Below are positions 16,010 to 24,971 of a stretch of DNA of 64,000 nt, in pieces (position 1 is the stretch's first letter; each line of letters opens with the position of its first letter). Source of the DNA: Gordonia sputi NBRC 100414 (GTDB taxonomy: Bacteria > Actinomycetota > Actinomycetes > Mycobacteriales > Mycobacteriaceae); NCBI RefSeq assembly GCF_000248055.1, contig NZ_BAFC01000059.1, forward strand, positions 62,001 through 126,000, given 5' to 3'. The position numbers and the translations under genes were made by a program. The notes beneath the pieces are model-generated. The model worked only from the letters and a program-made list of their open reading frames with translations. It searched no databases and had not been told where the DNA came from.

Positions 16010-17185
16010 TCACCTGCGGCGCAGGCTCACTCCCGACTGCTGGTCGAACACGGCGATCTTGTCGGTGTCGAACACCAACTCGGCGCGCGAGTTCTTCGTC
16101 ACCGCCGACTCCGGCGAGAGCCTGGCGACCATCTCGCCGGTACCGAGGTCTGAACCCGAGTCCGCCGCCAGTTCAGCCAGGGCGTCGTTGGCTGCGCGGC
16201 CCGAGTCAATGGTGAAGTAGGCGTACTTGTCCGAACCCATCGACTCGAGCACATCGATGTCTGCGGTGAACGTCGTGCCACGTGCCTTGACCGCCGGATC
16301 GATGAGCGAGGCGTCCTCGATCTGCTCGGGCCGGATACCGATCAGCACCTCGCCGTTGCTGCCTTCCTTCTTCGCCTCGGCTGCAATGACATCGTGGTCG
16401 CTGAGCACCAATCGTCCCAGCGGCGTATCGATCGCGTCCGCGCTCAGCGTGCCGGGCAGGAAGTTCATCGACGGCGAACCGATGAACCCGGCGACGAACA
16501 CGTTGACCGGATTGTCGTAGAGCTCGTTGGGTGCGCCAACCTGCTGGACATATCCGTTGCGCATCACCACCACACGATCACCGAGGGTCATCGCCTCGGT
16601 CTGATCGTGCGTGACGTAGACGGTCGTCGTGCTCAGTCGCGTCTGTAGACGTGAGATCTCGGTGCGCATCTGGACACGGAGCTTGGCGTCGAGGTTCGAC
16701 AGCGGCTCATCCATGAGAAATGCCTTGGGCGACCGCACGATCGCGCGCCCCATGGCGACGCGCTGGCGCTGGCCACCGGACAAATTCGACGGCTTGCGGT
16801 CGAGGTACTGAGTCAGATCGAGGATCTTGGCGGCCTCGTCGACCTTCTTGTTGACCTCATCCTTGGGCAGCTTCGCCAAGGTGAGCGGGAACGCGATATT
16901 CTGCCGGACCGTCATGTGCGGGTAGAGCGCGTAGCTCTGGAACACCATGGCGATGTCGCGGTCCTTGGGCGACTTGTCGTTGACCCGCTCTCCACCGATG
17001 TACAGGTCGCCGCTGCTGATGTCCTCGAGACCCGCGATCATGTTGAGGGTCGTCGACTTTCCGCAGCCCGACGGCCCCACGAGGATGATGAACTCGCCGT
17101 CGGCGATCGTGAGGGTGAAGTCGTGGACGGCGACAGTGCCGTCCGCGTATTTCTTGCTGACGTTGTCGAGCACGATCTCTGCCAT
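16010..17185 (-). CDS. sugC: Trehalose/sugar ABC transporter ATP-binding protein SugC
   Basis: This 391-residue ATPase of the UgpC/MsmK/SugC group has Walker [10 protein letters not shown] (residues about 37-45), Q-loop [12 protein letters not shown], signature LSGGQRQR, Walker B AFLMDEP and the switch His in VTHDQ. A C-terminal OB-type regulatory domain follows. It powers uptake through SugA-SugB with LpqY. It lies 5 bp downstream of sugB in a four-gene operon transcribed from lpqY. In mycobacteria this system recycles trehalose released during mycolate transfer. Confidence 0.95.
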   Translation of the reverse strand: MAEIVLDNVSKKYADGTVAVHDFTLTIADGEFIILVGPSGCGKSTTLNMIAGLEDISSGDLYIGGERVNDKSPKDRDIAMVFQSYALYPHMTVRQNIAFPLTLAKLPKDEVNKKVDEAAKILDLTQYLDRKPSNLSGGQRQRVAMGRAIVRSPKAFLMDEPLSNLDAKLRVQMRTEISRLQTRLSTTTVYVTHDQTEAMTLGDRVVVMRNGYVQQVGAPNELYDNPVNVFVAGFIGSPSMNFLPGTLSADAIDTPLGRLVLSDHDVIAAEAKKEGSNGEVLIGIRPEQIEDASLIDPAVKARGTTFTADIDVLESMGSDKYAYFTIDSGRAANDALAELAADSGSDLGTGEMVARLSPESAVTKNSRAELVFDTDKIAVFDQQSGVSLRRR

Positions 17186-17190
17186 GGGGA

Positions 17191-18021
17191 CTATCCCTTC
17201 ACCGCGCCGGAGGTCAAGCCGGCGACGATTCGACGTTGGAAGAAGAGCACAAAGATGATGATGGGAATGGTGATGACGACCGCCGCAGCAGCGATGGAGC
17301 CGGTCGGCTCCTCGAATTGCGAACTACCGGTGAAGTTCGCGATCGCGACGGGAGCGGTGATCGCCCGCTCGGTCGAGGTCAACGACAGTGCGAGGAGCAG
17401 GTCGTTCCAGGCGAAGATGAACACCAGGATCGCCGCGGTCACAACACCGGGCGCTGCGAGCGGCGCGATGACCTTACGGAACGCCTGAAATGGCGTGGCG
17501 CCGTCCATCTTTGCCGCCTTCTCCAACTCCCACGGGATCTCGCGGAAGAACGCCGACAGAGTGTAGATGGCCAGCGGCAGAGCGAACGTGATGTACGGGA
17601 GGATCAGGCCGAGCCAGGTGTCGAAGAGTCCGATACTGCGCTCGATGTTGAACAGCGGTGTGACCAGGGAGATCTGGGGGAACATCGCGATCAGCAGTGC
17701 GGCACCGACGAGCAGCTTCTTGCCGGGGAAGTCCAGTCGCGCAACCGCATAGGCGGCCATCGTGCCGATCGCGACGGCGATGAGCGTGGTGATGAGACCG
17801 ATTCCGAGCGAGTTGCGCAGCGCAGAGGTGAACGCACTCGTCTGGAAGATCCCCGAGTAGTTCTCCAGTGTGAAGTGCGTCGGGAAGAAGTTGCCGTCGG
17901 TCACGCTGCTGGCCGGCTTGAACGACAGGCTGATGATCCACAGCAGCGGAATGATCGCGTAGAGCACGACCAGGATGTCGGCGATCAGCCAGCCGACCCG
18001 AGATTTGGCGGTGCGGTTCAT
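17191..18021 (-). CDS. sugB: Trehalose/sugar ABC transporter permease SugB
   Basis: This 276-residue inner-membrane permease of the MalG type has about six membrane segments and the EAA loop around residues 185-205 ([29 protein letters not shown]), which docks to the ATPase. It starts 6 bp after sugA and ends 5 bp before sugC. It pairs with SugA to form the translocation channel. Confidence 0.94.
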   Translation of the reverse strand: MNRTAKSRVGWLIADILVVLYAIIPLLWIISLSFKPASSVTDGNFFPTHFTLENYSGIFQTSAFTSALRNSLGIGLITTLIAVAIGTMAAYAVARLDFPGKKLLVGAALLIAMFPQISLVTPLFNIERSIGLFDTWLGLILPYITFALPLAIYTLSAFFREIPWELEKAAKMDGATPFQAFRKVIAPLAAPGVVTAAILVFIFAWNDLLLALSLTSTERAITAPVAIANFTGSSQFEEPTGSIAAAAVVITIPIIIFVLFFQRRIVAGLTSGAVKG

Positions 18022-18027
18022 GGCGTC

Positions 18028-19368
18028 CTACCTCCCCTCGTTGTCGGAACCGGGCGCGGCGGTGCCGAAGCCCTTGATGAAGATGAAGGCGATGATCGCG
18101 ACACACACGAAGATAAGTATCGAAATCGCTGATCCCACACCCAGATTGAACGCCTTGAACAGGTTGTCGTAGCCGAGCATCGACACCGAGTAGGTGTTGT
18201 TGTTGCCCGCCGTCAACACATAGATGTTGTCGAAGATGCGGAACGCGTCGAGCGTACGGAAGAGCAGCGCGACCAGGATCGCGGGCTTCATCATCGGAAT
18301 GATGATGCGCCGCAGGCGGGTCCACGCGCCCGCACCGTCGACCTCTGCGGCCTTGAGTAGCTCATCGGGCACCAGCGCGAGACCGGCGAGCAGCAGCAGC
18401 GCCATGAACGGCGTGGTCTTCCAGACCTCGGCGAGCACGATGATCGCCAGTGATGGCCACTGCTGCGTCAGCGGCGCACTGCCGTCCGGCAGAAGATTGG
18501 CGAGGTAGCCGGTTCCGGGTGTCCACGCGTAGTACCACGAGAACGCGGCCGCAACCGTCACGATGCCGTAGGGGATCAGCACGACCGTCCGGATCACACC
18601 GCGCCCAAAGATGGTGCGGTGCATCACGATCGCGATCGCCATGCCGAGCACCAACTCGATGGCGACCGACACCACGGTGATGCCGAGCGTGACGAAGAAC
18701 GCCGTCCACCAGTAGTTGGAACTGAGCACCGTGCCGTAGTTGCTGAACCACGTGAACTCACGCTCGCCCGGCGCCGACAGGCTCGACTTGTTGAGCGACA
18801 ACCAGAATGCGTAGACGATCGGGTACGCGGTGACCACCAACATGAGGATCACTGCCGGAGCGATCAACCAGTACGCCAGTCGACGTTCCTGCTTCTTGCC
18901 CTCACTCACCTCACCGGATCGCTTCGCGCGCTTCGACGACGTCGCGGGTCGCTCCAGAGTCGCCGTGGAAGTCCCGCCTACCGACCTCGCGGCATCCGAG
19001 CGGGAAGCCGCCCCGACCACCGTGGCTTGCGCGGCGGTAGGCGTCAGGGGCGCCGACTTCTTCAAAGACGGAGCCCCAGAGGACGGGACCTCAGTGGACG
19101 GAACCCCAGAGGACCGAACCTCAGCGGACGAGCCGCTCGACGTCGGCGCGGCGTGCTCGGGTGCGCCCCCGGTGGGCTGCCCGAGACGCTCCGGCGGCGT
19201 CCACGCGTCCGAATGCACTGTGCGCCCGTACGATCCGGGTCCGTGCCCGGTTGCCGATCCGTCCGTCGTCGCCGATCCCCCGGTGTCGTCACCGTCGCCG
19301 GGCATTGCGTGCCTGCCCCTGCGCTCCTCGGCCGGGTCGTTGCCCGTGCCGTCGTTGCCGGATGTCAT
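18028..19368 (-). CDS. sugA: Trehalose/sugar ABC transporter permease SugA with long disordered N-terminus
   Basis: The 446-residue protein has a MalF-type permease core from about residue 160, with an EAA loop near the C-terminus (LVPDELLKAAEVDGAGAWTRLRRIIIPMMKPA). Relatives are near 300 residues, so about 150 N-terminal residues are extra. They are hydrophilic, rich in Ser, Thr, Gly and Pro, and include five 15-bp units at 19067-19141 (SSGVP/STEVP/SSGAP-type). The start overlaps the lpqY stop by 4 nt, so the extension is probably translated. Confidence 0.93.
   Translation of the reverse strand: MTSGNDGTGNDPAEERRGRHAMPGDGDDTGGSATTDGSATGHGPGSYGRTVHSDAWTPPERLGQPTGGAPEHAAPTSSGSSAEVRSSGVPSTEVPSSGAPSLKKSAPLTPTAAQATVVGAASRSDAARSVGGTSTATLERPATSSKRAKRSGEVSEGKKQERRLAYWLIAPAVILMLVVTAYPIVYAFWLSLNKSSLSAPGEREFTWFSNYGTVLSSNYWWTAFFVTLGITVVSVAIELVLGMAIAIVMHRTIFGRGVIRTVVLIPYGIVTVAAAFSWYYAWTPGTGYLANLLPDGSAPLTQQWPSLAIIVLAEVWKTTPFMALLLLAGLALVPDELLKAAEVDGAGAWTRLRRIIIPMMKPAILVALLFRTLDAFRIFDNIYVLTAGNNNTYSVSMLGYDNLFKAFNLGVGSAISILIFVCVAIIAFIFIKGFGTAAPGSDNEGR
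19067..19141 (-). repeat. 15-bp tandem repeat inside sugA
   Basis: Five degenerate 15-bp units (19067, 19082, 19097, 19112, 19127) encode a pentapeptide repeat in the cytoplasmic extension of SugA. Confidence 0.85.
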
Positions 19369-20954
19369 GGGATGAGTCCCTCCCCGTTGATCGCCTTCTG
19401 CACCTGCTCGGCAAGCTCGTCGACAAGGGTCTCGGGGTCCCAGGAGCCGACCGGAGAGAGCTTTGCCTGCAGCAGCGTCGAGATCGCTTGGTAATCAGGT
19501 GATTTCGGGCGCAGTGCAGCATGCTCGGGTTCGAGCTGGAGTTTGATGTCGTCGGCCATCGGATAGGCCGCGCGGAAATCGGGATCGCTGTAGAGCGACG
19601 AGATGACCGGCGGGGTGCCCGCGTCGATCGAGTAGAACTTCTGCGCCCGCGCATTCGTCAGACACATCGCCGCCTCGAACGCCAGGTCTTTCTGCTGCGA
19701 GGTGTTCGCCACTGCGATATTCAGTCCGCCGACCGTGCTCTTGGCCGGAATTCCTTCTGTCACACCGGGATAGGGAGCGAAGTCGAACTTCTGCCGAACC
19801 GCACGGGTCACCGGCGCCAGTTGTTCGTCTGTCGGGGTGTTGTCCTTGTCGGCGAACAGACCGGAATATTGCTGGAGTTCGGTCAGGAACGGCACGCTGC
19901 CCGCGGCGGCATTCTCGCGCATCGAGGACAGCACGAACGGCCAGTTGACCTGGTAGATCGCCTTTCCCGTCTCCATGCCCAGTCGCGAACTGGTCTCGTC
20001 GCCGTTGGTCAACGACGGATCGTGTCCGGGAGCGGTCGCAACGGCCTTCAGAATGCGAAGCGCCTTCACCGTGGCCGCTCGATGTTCTGGGGTGTCGTTG
20101 AGCGTCACCTTGTTCGGGTCGTTGGGATCGACCACCTCGCCGCCCGCGCTCGCGAGTACCGAGTTGAACCAGACCATCAGGCCTTCATATTGCTTGCCCT
20201 GCACCATGATGTAGCTCGGCCCGCCCTTGGCAAGGCTGCGGGTTGCGTCGGCCACCATGCCGTCCCACGTCTTGGCGGGCTGGCTTTTGTCGAGGGTCTC
20301 GCGCAGAACATCCTTGCGGTACCAGAGCAACTGGGTGTTGGTCCAGATCGGGATCGCGTAAAGGCGTTCCGCGTCATCGTGCTTGGTCTTCCACTTGGCG
20401 GTCTCGAGCGGACCACCGAGCGTCCTGCCTTCCACCTCACCGGCGATATTCTCGGGTACCGGCGTCAACCAACCCGCGTCGGCGAACTCGGCGGTCCACA
20501 CGACGTCCATGCCCATCAGGTCGAGGCTCTTGTCGTTGCCGGAGAGCCGTCGCGCCAACTGCAGGCGCTGGTCGTCGGCAGCCTTGGGCAAGGCCGTCGT
20601 CACGATGCGATATTTGCCACCGGACTCCTGAGAACACTTGTCGCCCATGGACTTGATCGAACCGGCACCGTCGGCAGGCGGGTACAGATTCAGGACTCCT
20701 GGTTCATGACCGGAACCGCACGCGGACACGATCGGGAGCACGGTGACCAGTGCCGCAGCGGCGACGGCCGCCTTCACCGACATACGTCGCGATCGGCTCC
20801 GCCCCACTGCTCGCCCGGCAACATCGCCTGCGGCCCTATTCCGCTGGACCCCAATGCCTGTATCCCTGTTGCCTATATCCGTGTTACCGAAATGCCTGTT
20901 GCCCGTATTCCCGTCGTGATCGCCGCTTTCGGCTTGGTCACCGTCGCTCCGCAC
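19365..20954 (-). CDS. lpqY: Trehalose/sugar-binding lipoprotein LpqY with N-terminal extension
   Basis: This extracytoplasmic binding protein of the sugar ABC transporter has lipobox IVSAC (Cys about 79) and a typical family-1 binding fold (LDLMGMDVVWTAEFADAGWL, VNWPFVLSSM). The GTG at 20954 has AGGAGG 4 nt upstream; starts at the GTG 20807 or ATG 20783 would give a normal signal peptide. From 20954, about 57 extra residues precede the signal, including a period-5 Gly-Asn repeat (GNTGN RHFGN TDIGN RDTGI). Length from the ATG would be 472 residues. The true start is unresolved. Confidence 0.9.
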   Translation of the reverse strand: MRSDGDQAESGDHDGNTGNRHFGNTDIGNRDTGIGVQRNRAAGDVAGRAVGRSRSRRMSVKAAVAAAALVTVLPIVSACGSGHEPGVLNLYPPADGAGSIKSMGDKCSQESGGKYRIVTTALPKAADDQRLQLARRLSGNDKSLDLMGMDVVWTAEFADAGWLTPVPENIAGEVEGRTLGGPLETAKWKTKHDDAERLYAIPIWTNTQLLWYRKDVLRETLDKSQPAKTWDGMVADATRSLAKGGPSYIMVQGKQYEGLMVWFNSVLASAGGEVVDPNDPNKVTLNDTPEHRAATVKALRILKAVATAPGHDPSLTNGDETSSRLGMETGKAIYQVNWPFVLSSMRENAAAGSVPFLTELQQYSGLFADKDNTPTDEQLAPVTRAVRQKFDFAPYPGVTEGIPAKSTVGGLNIAVANTSQQKDLAFEAAMCLTNARAQKFYSIDAGTPPVISSLYSDPDFRAAYPMADDIKLQLEPEHAALRPKSPDYQAISTLLQAKLSPVGSWDPETLVDELAEQVQKAINGEGLIP

Positions 20955-21123
20955 GCAGCCTCCTCGATGTCGTACGCAGCACAGCGAGCGTCACCGCGCG
21001 CCATGGCGTTGGTGGCTACGCTAGCCCGGCGCGGTAGTGACAAGCAACACATTCGGCGCGACCGTGCCAAAGTTCTTCGCGCACGCCGGTTTCACGCGCA
21101 TACGCACGGGATCGAAGAGTGGG

Positions 21124-21612
21124 TCAGGGATTGAGGCGGGCGAGCATGTCGCGGGCCTTTTCGGCACTCTTCGGGTCGCAGAGAACGTCGTAGCGTCCGG
21201 CGACGAGTTGCATCGTCGACGCGAAGTCACGCTGGCCGCGAGTCGCCGCGTACGGGATCGTCGTCGAGATGACGCCGAAGACGATGCCGCCGACGAGACC
21301 GAACAGGATGGGCACCAACGCGTTGCCGCTGACGACGAGTGAGACCAGCAATCCGAAGAACAGTCCGAGCCATGCCCCCGAGACCACACCGCCGCCGATC
21401 ACCTTGCCCCAGGTGAGTCGGCCGATGACACGCTCGACCTGCATCAGGTCGACGCCGACGATCGTCACGTCCTGGACGGTGAAGTTCTCATCGGAGAGAT
21501 AGTCGACAGCACGTTGCGCCTCAGCGTAAGTCGAGTACGAGCCGATCGGCCACCCTTTGGGCGGGGTCGGGAGACCCGGGGTCTGCCGACCGGAACTCAA
21601 CGGGTTGGTCAT
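21124..21612 (-). CDS. GsP17M-type general stress membrane protein
   Basis: The 162-residue protein has an N-terminal general-stress-protein domain (IGSYSTYAEAQRAVDYLSDENFTVQDVTIVGVDL) and two central membrane helices with Gly-rich packing (WGKVIGGGVVSGAWLGLFFGLLVSLV; VPILFGLVGGIVFGVI). The ATG at 21612 is chosen over a TTG at 21633 because GGAGG sits 7 nt upstream. It corresponds in place to M. tuberculosis Rv1234, upstream of lpqY, and is divergent from the MgtE-like gene. Confidence 0.85.
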   Translation of the reverse strand: MTNPLSSGRQTPGLPTPPKGWPIGSYSTYAEAQRAVDYLSDENFTVQDVTIVGVDLMQVERVIGRLTWGKVIGGGVVSGAWLGLFFGLLVSLVVSGNALVPILFGLVGGIVFGVISTTIPYAATRGQRDFASTMQLVAGRYDVLCDPKSAEKARDMLARLNP

Positions 21613-21647
21613 GTCATGTCCTCCACTCGGCAACTACCCTTACCCAC

Positions 21648-22979
21648 ATGGCGTCGGTGAGCAAGGTCTTCGTGGCCAGATTAGTCGGATTGGCGGTCCT
21701 TGGTCCTGATGGTGAGTCGATCGGTCGTGTCCGCGATGCCGTCATCGCCGTGCGCCTTCCGGGACAACAGCCTCGCGTGCTCGGTCTCGCCGTCGAATTG
21801 GCCACGCGCCGACGGATCTTCGTCCCCATGCTCCGGGTCACGTCCATCGACCCCACCGCGGTGACCCTCAACACCGGAACCGTGAGTTTGCGGCGACTGC
21901 ACCTGCGCCCCGGCGAAGCACTCGCGATCGGGCAGATCCTGGACACGCGCGTGCGAATCGACGATCCCGACCACGAGGACCTCGAGGGCATCGACATGAT
22001 CGTCGTCGACCTCGGTATCGAGCGCACCCGTACTCGCGACTGGGTGGTCTCGCGTGTCGCGGCACGTCCGGCACGTCGAGGACTGCGACGCGGCGAAACC
22101 ATTGTGGTGGAGTGGAATCGGGTGCAGGGACTCACCGCGAGCGCACTCGAGCTACCCGGACAGGGCGTGGCACAGGCGCTCTCCCAGTTCGAGGGGATGC
22201 GTGCCGCCGACGTCGCGAACGCCCTGCGCGAGTTGCCACCCAAACGTCGCGACGAGATCGCCGAAGCCCTCGACGACGAGCGGCTCGCCGACGTGCTGCA
22301 GGAGCTGCCGCCGGACGATCAGACCGAAGTGCTCGCACACCTCGGCGTCGAACGTGCCGCCGACGTGCTCGAGGCGATGGACCCCGACGATGCCGCCGAC
22401 CTCCTCGGCGAACTGTCGGACACCGAGGCGGAGTCGCTGCTCGAGCGAATGGATCCCCAGGAGTCGGAGCCCGTCCGACGACTGCTCACCCACTCCCCCG
22501 ACACCGCGGGCGGCCTCATGACCTCGGAGCCGCTGATCGTCACCGCCTCCACCACGATCGCCGAGGCGCTCGCACGAGTCCGCGACCCCGACGTCACCCC
22601 GGCAGCGGCCAGCATGATCTTCGTCGTGCGTCCACCTACCGCCACGCCGACCGGCCGTTATCTGGGATGCGTACACCTGCAGGCGCTGCTGCGCGAGCCA
22701 CCTGCGAACATCGTCGGTGGCATCCTCGACACGGACCTGCAGTCGTTGCACCCCGACGATTCACTCGAGACGGTCACGCGCTACTTCGCGACCTACAACC
22801 TCGTTTGTGGACCGGTGGTCGACGACGAGAACCACCTCCTCGGCGCGGTCAGTGTCGACGACCTCCTCGACGAGATGCTCCCGCGTGACTGGCGCGAGAA
22901 CGAACCCGAGGACGACGAACCAGAGTCGGCGACGGCAGGCGCCGCGAACGCCAGCGGCACATCAGGAGCGAGTGAATGA
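21648..22979 (+). CDS. MgtE-like N-domain and CBS-pair protein without a channel domain
   Basis: The 443-residue protein has PRC-barrel-like strands at residues 1-130, an MgtE N-terminal helical superhelix at about 165-275 (repeats such as ADVLQELPPDDQTEVLAHL and DPDDAADLLGEL) and two CBS motifs at 280-420. The MgtE transmembrane domain is absent, so it is a cytoplasmic sensor-like protein rather than a transporter. TACCCT lies exactly 7 nt before the ATG, indicating a leaderless transcript. It overlaps the next gene, a DUF1003 membrane protein, by 4 bp; the two probably act together, perhaps in magnesium sensing. Confidence 0.87.
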   Translation: MASVSKVFVARLVGLAVLGPDGESIGRVRDAVIAVRLPGQQPRVLGLAVELATRRRIFVPMLRVTSIDPTAVTLNTGTVSLRRLHLRPGEALAIGQILDTRVRIDDPDHEDLEGIDMIVVDLGIERTRTRDWVVSRVAARPARRGLRRGETIVVEWNRVQGLTASALELPGQGVAQALSQFEGMRAADVANALRELPPKRRDEIAEALDDERLADVLQELPPDDQTEVLAHLGVERAADVLEAMDPDDAADLLGELSDTEAESLLERMDPQESEPVRRLLTHSPDTAGGLMTSEPLIVTASTTIAEALARVRDPDVTPAAASMIFVVRPPTATPTGRYLGCVHLQALLREPPANIVGGILDTDLQSLHPDDSLETVTRYFATYNLVCGPVVDDENHLLGAVSVDDLLDEMLPRDWRENEPEDDEPESATAGAANASGTSGASE

Positions 22980-23515
22980 CGAGCGAGCAGAGCACCCGCC
23001 GCCTCGACACCCCCCGCGTCAACCGACGCCCGTCGTTCCACGTCGACAGCGACCTGATCGGCATGTACGCCGAGCGCATCGCGCGCTTCCTCGGTACCGG
23101 CCGCTACCTGGCGATTCAGACGGTGATCGTCATCGTGTGGATCATCATCAATCTCAGCTGGGTTGCGCTGCGCTTCGACCCGTACCCGTTCATCCTGCTC
23201 AACCTGGCGTTCTCGACGCAGGCCGCCTACGCAGCTCCCCTGATCCTCCTGGCCCAGAACCGGCAGGAGAATCGCGACCGGGTCGCGCTCGACGAGGACC
23301 GTGCGCGGGCCGCCCAGACCAAAGCAGACACGGAGTTCCTCGCCCGAGAGCTCGCCGCGGTCCGCCTCGCCGTCGGCGATACCGTCACCCGCGACTACCT
23401 GCGAAAAGAACTCGACGACATGCTCGACGACCTCACCGACCGGCTCGTCGCCCGCCTCGAGGGACTCGATGGCTCGACCGAGACCGAGAAGGCGCGGCAT
23501 CACCCCGAGCGCTAG
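22976..23515 (+). CDS. DUF1003 family membrane protein
   Basis: The 179-residue protein has two membrane helices around residues 40-90 (YLAIQTVIVIVWIIINLSW; FILLNLAFSTQAAYAAPLILLAQNR), the DUF1003 signature pattern. A long helical, charged cytoplasmic tail follows. The ATG overlaps the upstream stop as ATGA, with GGAG upstream. It may supply the membrane part for the channel-less MgtE-like protein (inference from overlap only). Confidence 0.88.
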   Translation: MTSEQSTRRLDTPRVNRRPSFHVDSDLIGMYAERIARFLGTGRYLAIQTVIVIVWIIINLSWVALRFDPYPFILLNLAFSTQAAYAAPLILLAQNRQENRDRVALDEDRARAAQTKADTEFLARELAAVRLAVGDTVTRDYLRKELDDMLDDLTDRLVARLEGLDGSTETEKARHHPER

Positions 23516-23599
23516 TACCGCGTTGCGCGTAACTTCACGGGTAGATCACGCGATGACTTTCACATGGTGAACTTTCGTGGAGGTTCCACAATCGGACGC

Positions 23600-23624
23600 G
23601 TGACCCATATGTATGGTGGGTCAC
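23600..23624 (+). promoter_or_regulatory. Hairpin in the leader of the lytic transglycosylase gene
   Basis: GTGACCCA and TGGGTCAC form a perfect 8-bp stem around a 9-nt loop. It lies in a 230-bp gap upstream of a cell-wall hydrolase gene, whose class is often controlled by leader RNA. I could not match it to a known riboswitch. Confidence 0.4.
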
Positions 23625-23692
23625 AGCCGGAGTGCCGTCGGACATCAGTCGACAGTGACGCCCGGCGTTTCTGTGGAGGCAATGGAGTGTCG

Positions 23693-23749
23693 ATGACGGG
23701 TCAGACTCGACTGTTGGGTGGCAGCGATCTCGGGAAGGTCCGAGATTGA
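23693..23749 (+). CDS. Possible 18-residue leader peptide
   Basis: An ATG preceded by GGAG (23684-23687) opens a frame MTGQTRLLGGSDLGKVRD. Its TGA overlaps the TTG start of the lytic transglycosylase in TTGA, an arrangement typical of translational coupling. The same frame is open further upstream to 23564, so it could also be part of a 61-residue protein. No homology is recognised. Confidence 0.4.
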   Translation: MTGQTRLLGGSDLGKVRD

Positions 23750-24861
23750 AAGCGCCACACCCTTTTCGACGTCGTCGCGGCCCCAAGCGCACCCGACTCC
23801 CCGGACGAGCTCTCGCCGTCGGCGCGGGCGGTGCCCTCGTCGGTGTGATGGTGCTCGGAGCTGCGACGTCGAGCGCCCAGGGCGGGGTTCCGGTGGCGGT
23901 GCGCGCCGAGCCCGAGAAGCCGGTGGTGCTCGCGGCGGTCGCACCTGCCGAACCGGTCGCGCTGCTGGGATTCGCACCCCCGCCGACCGTCTCGGCCAGT
24001 TCCGCCGCTGCGGCGACCGCGGCCGCTCCGCAGTATCGTCTCGCCGCTGACCTGCCATCGGGTCCGCTCGGCATACCGGGCGTCGTGCTCCAGGCGTACA
24101 AACTTGCCGCGAACCGCATCGGTACCGAGGAACCACAGTGCAAGCTCCCGTGGTTCCTGCTGGCCGGCATCGGCAGGATCGAGTCGAATCACGCGAGCAA
24201 CGGGTCCGTCGACCAGTCCGGCAACACCATCAATCCCATTGAAGGGCCCGTGCTCGACGGCTCTCTCGCAGGCAACGAGGTGATTCGTCACCAGGGCGGC
24301 TATGCACGCGCGATGGGACCGATGCAGTTCATTCCCAGTACGTGGGCGGCATGGGGAGCCGACGGTAACGGCGACGGCAAGGCCGACCCGAACAACATCT
24401 TCGACTCCACCTACTCTGCCGGCCGCTACCTGTGCTCGGGATTCACCGACATCATGACCGACAAGAACAAGGTCGCAGCGGTGTACCGGTACAACCACTC
24501 GATGGATTACGTGACCAACGTCCTCGCCTGGGCCGGGGCGTATGCGACCGGCGTGATGCCGACCAACCCCATTCCCGAGCCGAAGCGACCGTCCTCGTCC
24601 TCGTCGTCGAGTTCCAAGCCGTCGAAACCGTCGAAGCCTCCGAAGCCGGGCGAACCGAGTTCACCCGACTCGTCGTCGGATTCGTCGACGCCATCGACTC
24701 CGACAACGCCGTCGCAGCAGTGTCTTGGCGCGATCTGCCTGCCTCCGGGTATCACGATCCCCGGCCAGCCCGCGCCCAAGCCCGCACCCCAGCAGGACGC
24801 GCCGCGCAAGCCAGGACCAGCGACGACGAGCACCCCCGCACTCAAGGTCCTACCGAGGTAG
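23746..24861 (+). CDS. Secreted lytic transglycosylase-type cell-wall hydrolase
   Basis: The 371-residue protein has a basic N-terminus and hydrophobic segment (RALAVGAGGALVGVMVLGA), so it is exported. The catalytic domain at about residues 115-260 has the goose-lysozyme/MltB-like pattern with a likely catalytic Glu in GIGRIESNH and the motif AMGPMQFIPSTWAAWGADGNGDG. A Ser/Pro/Lys-rich tail (about 280-371) resembles wall-spanning linkers. It cleaves peptidoglycan glycan strands. The start is a TTG with GGGAAGG 5' of it, overlapping the stop of a short leader frame. Its place matches M. tuberculosis Rv1230c. Confidence 0.9.
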   Translation: MKAPHPFRRRRGPKRTRLPGRALAVGAGGALVGVMVLGAATSSAQGGVPVAVRAEPEKPVVLAAVAPAEPVALLGFAPPPTVSASSAAAATAAAPQYRLAADLPSGPLGIPGVVLQAYKLAANRIGTEEPQCKLPWFLLAGIGRIESNHASNGSVDQSGNTINPIEGPVLDGSLAGNEVIRHQGGYARAMGPMQFIPSTWAAWGADGNGDGKADPNNIFDSTYSAGRYLCSGFTDIMTDKNKVAAVYRYNHSMDYVTNVLAWAGAYATGVMPTNPIPEPKRPSSSSSSSSKPSKPSKPPKPGEPSSPDSSSDSSTPSTPTTPSQQCLGAICLPPGITIPGQPAPKPAPQQDAPRKPGPATTSTPALKVLPR

Positions 24862-24913
24862 GTGTGCCTCGAGGTCGCGGCCAGATGGTCGGACCGACTG
24901 CGTGATCGGTGTC

Positions 24914-24932
24914 CGGGTGGGCACCCCACCCG
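24914..24932 (+). terminator. Terminator hairpin between the transglycosylase gene and mrp
   Basis: CGGGTGGG and CCCACCCG form an 8-bp stem around a CAC loop, followed by TTCTCT. Confidence 0.65.
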
Positions 24933-24971
24933 TTCTCTACCTGCGCTGATCGCGGCGCTAAGCTGGCGGAG

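Noticed and set aside
23516-23745. c-di-AMP (ydaO) riboswitch upstream of the lytic transglycosylase
   Set aside because: The conserved ydaO blocks could not be found; only a short hairpin is visible.
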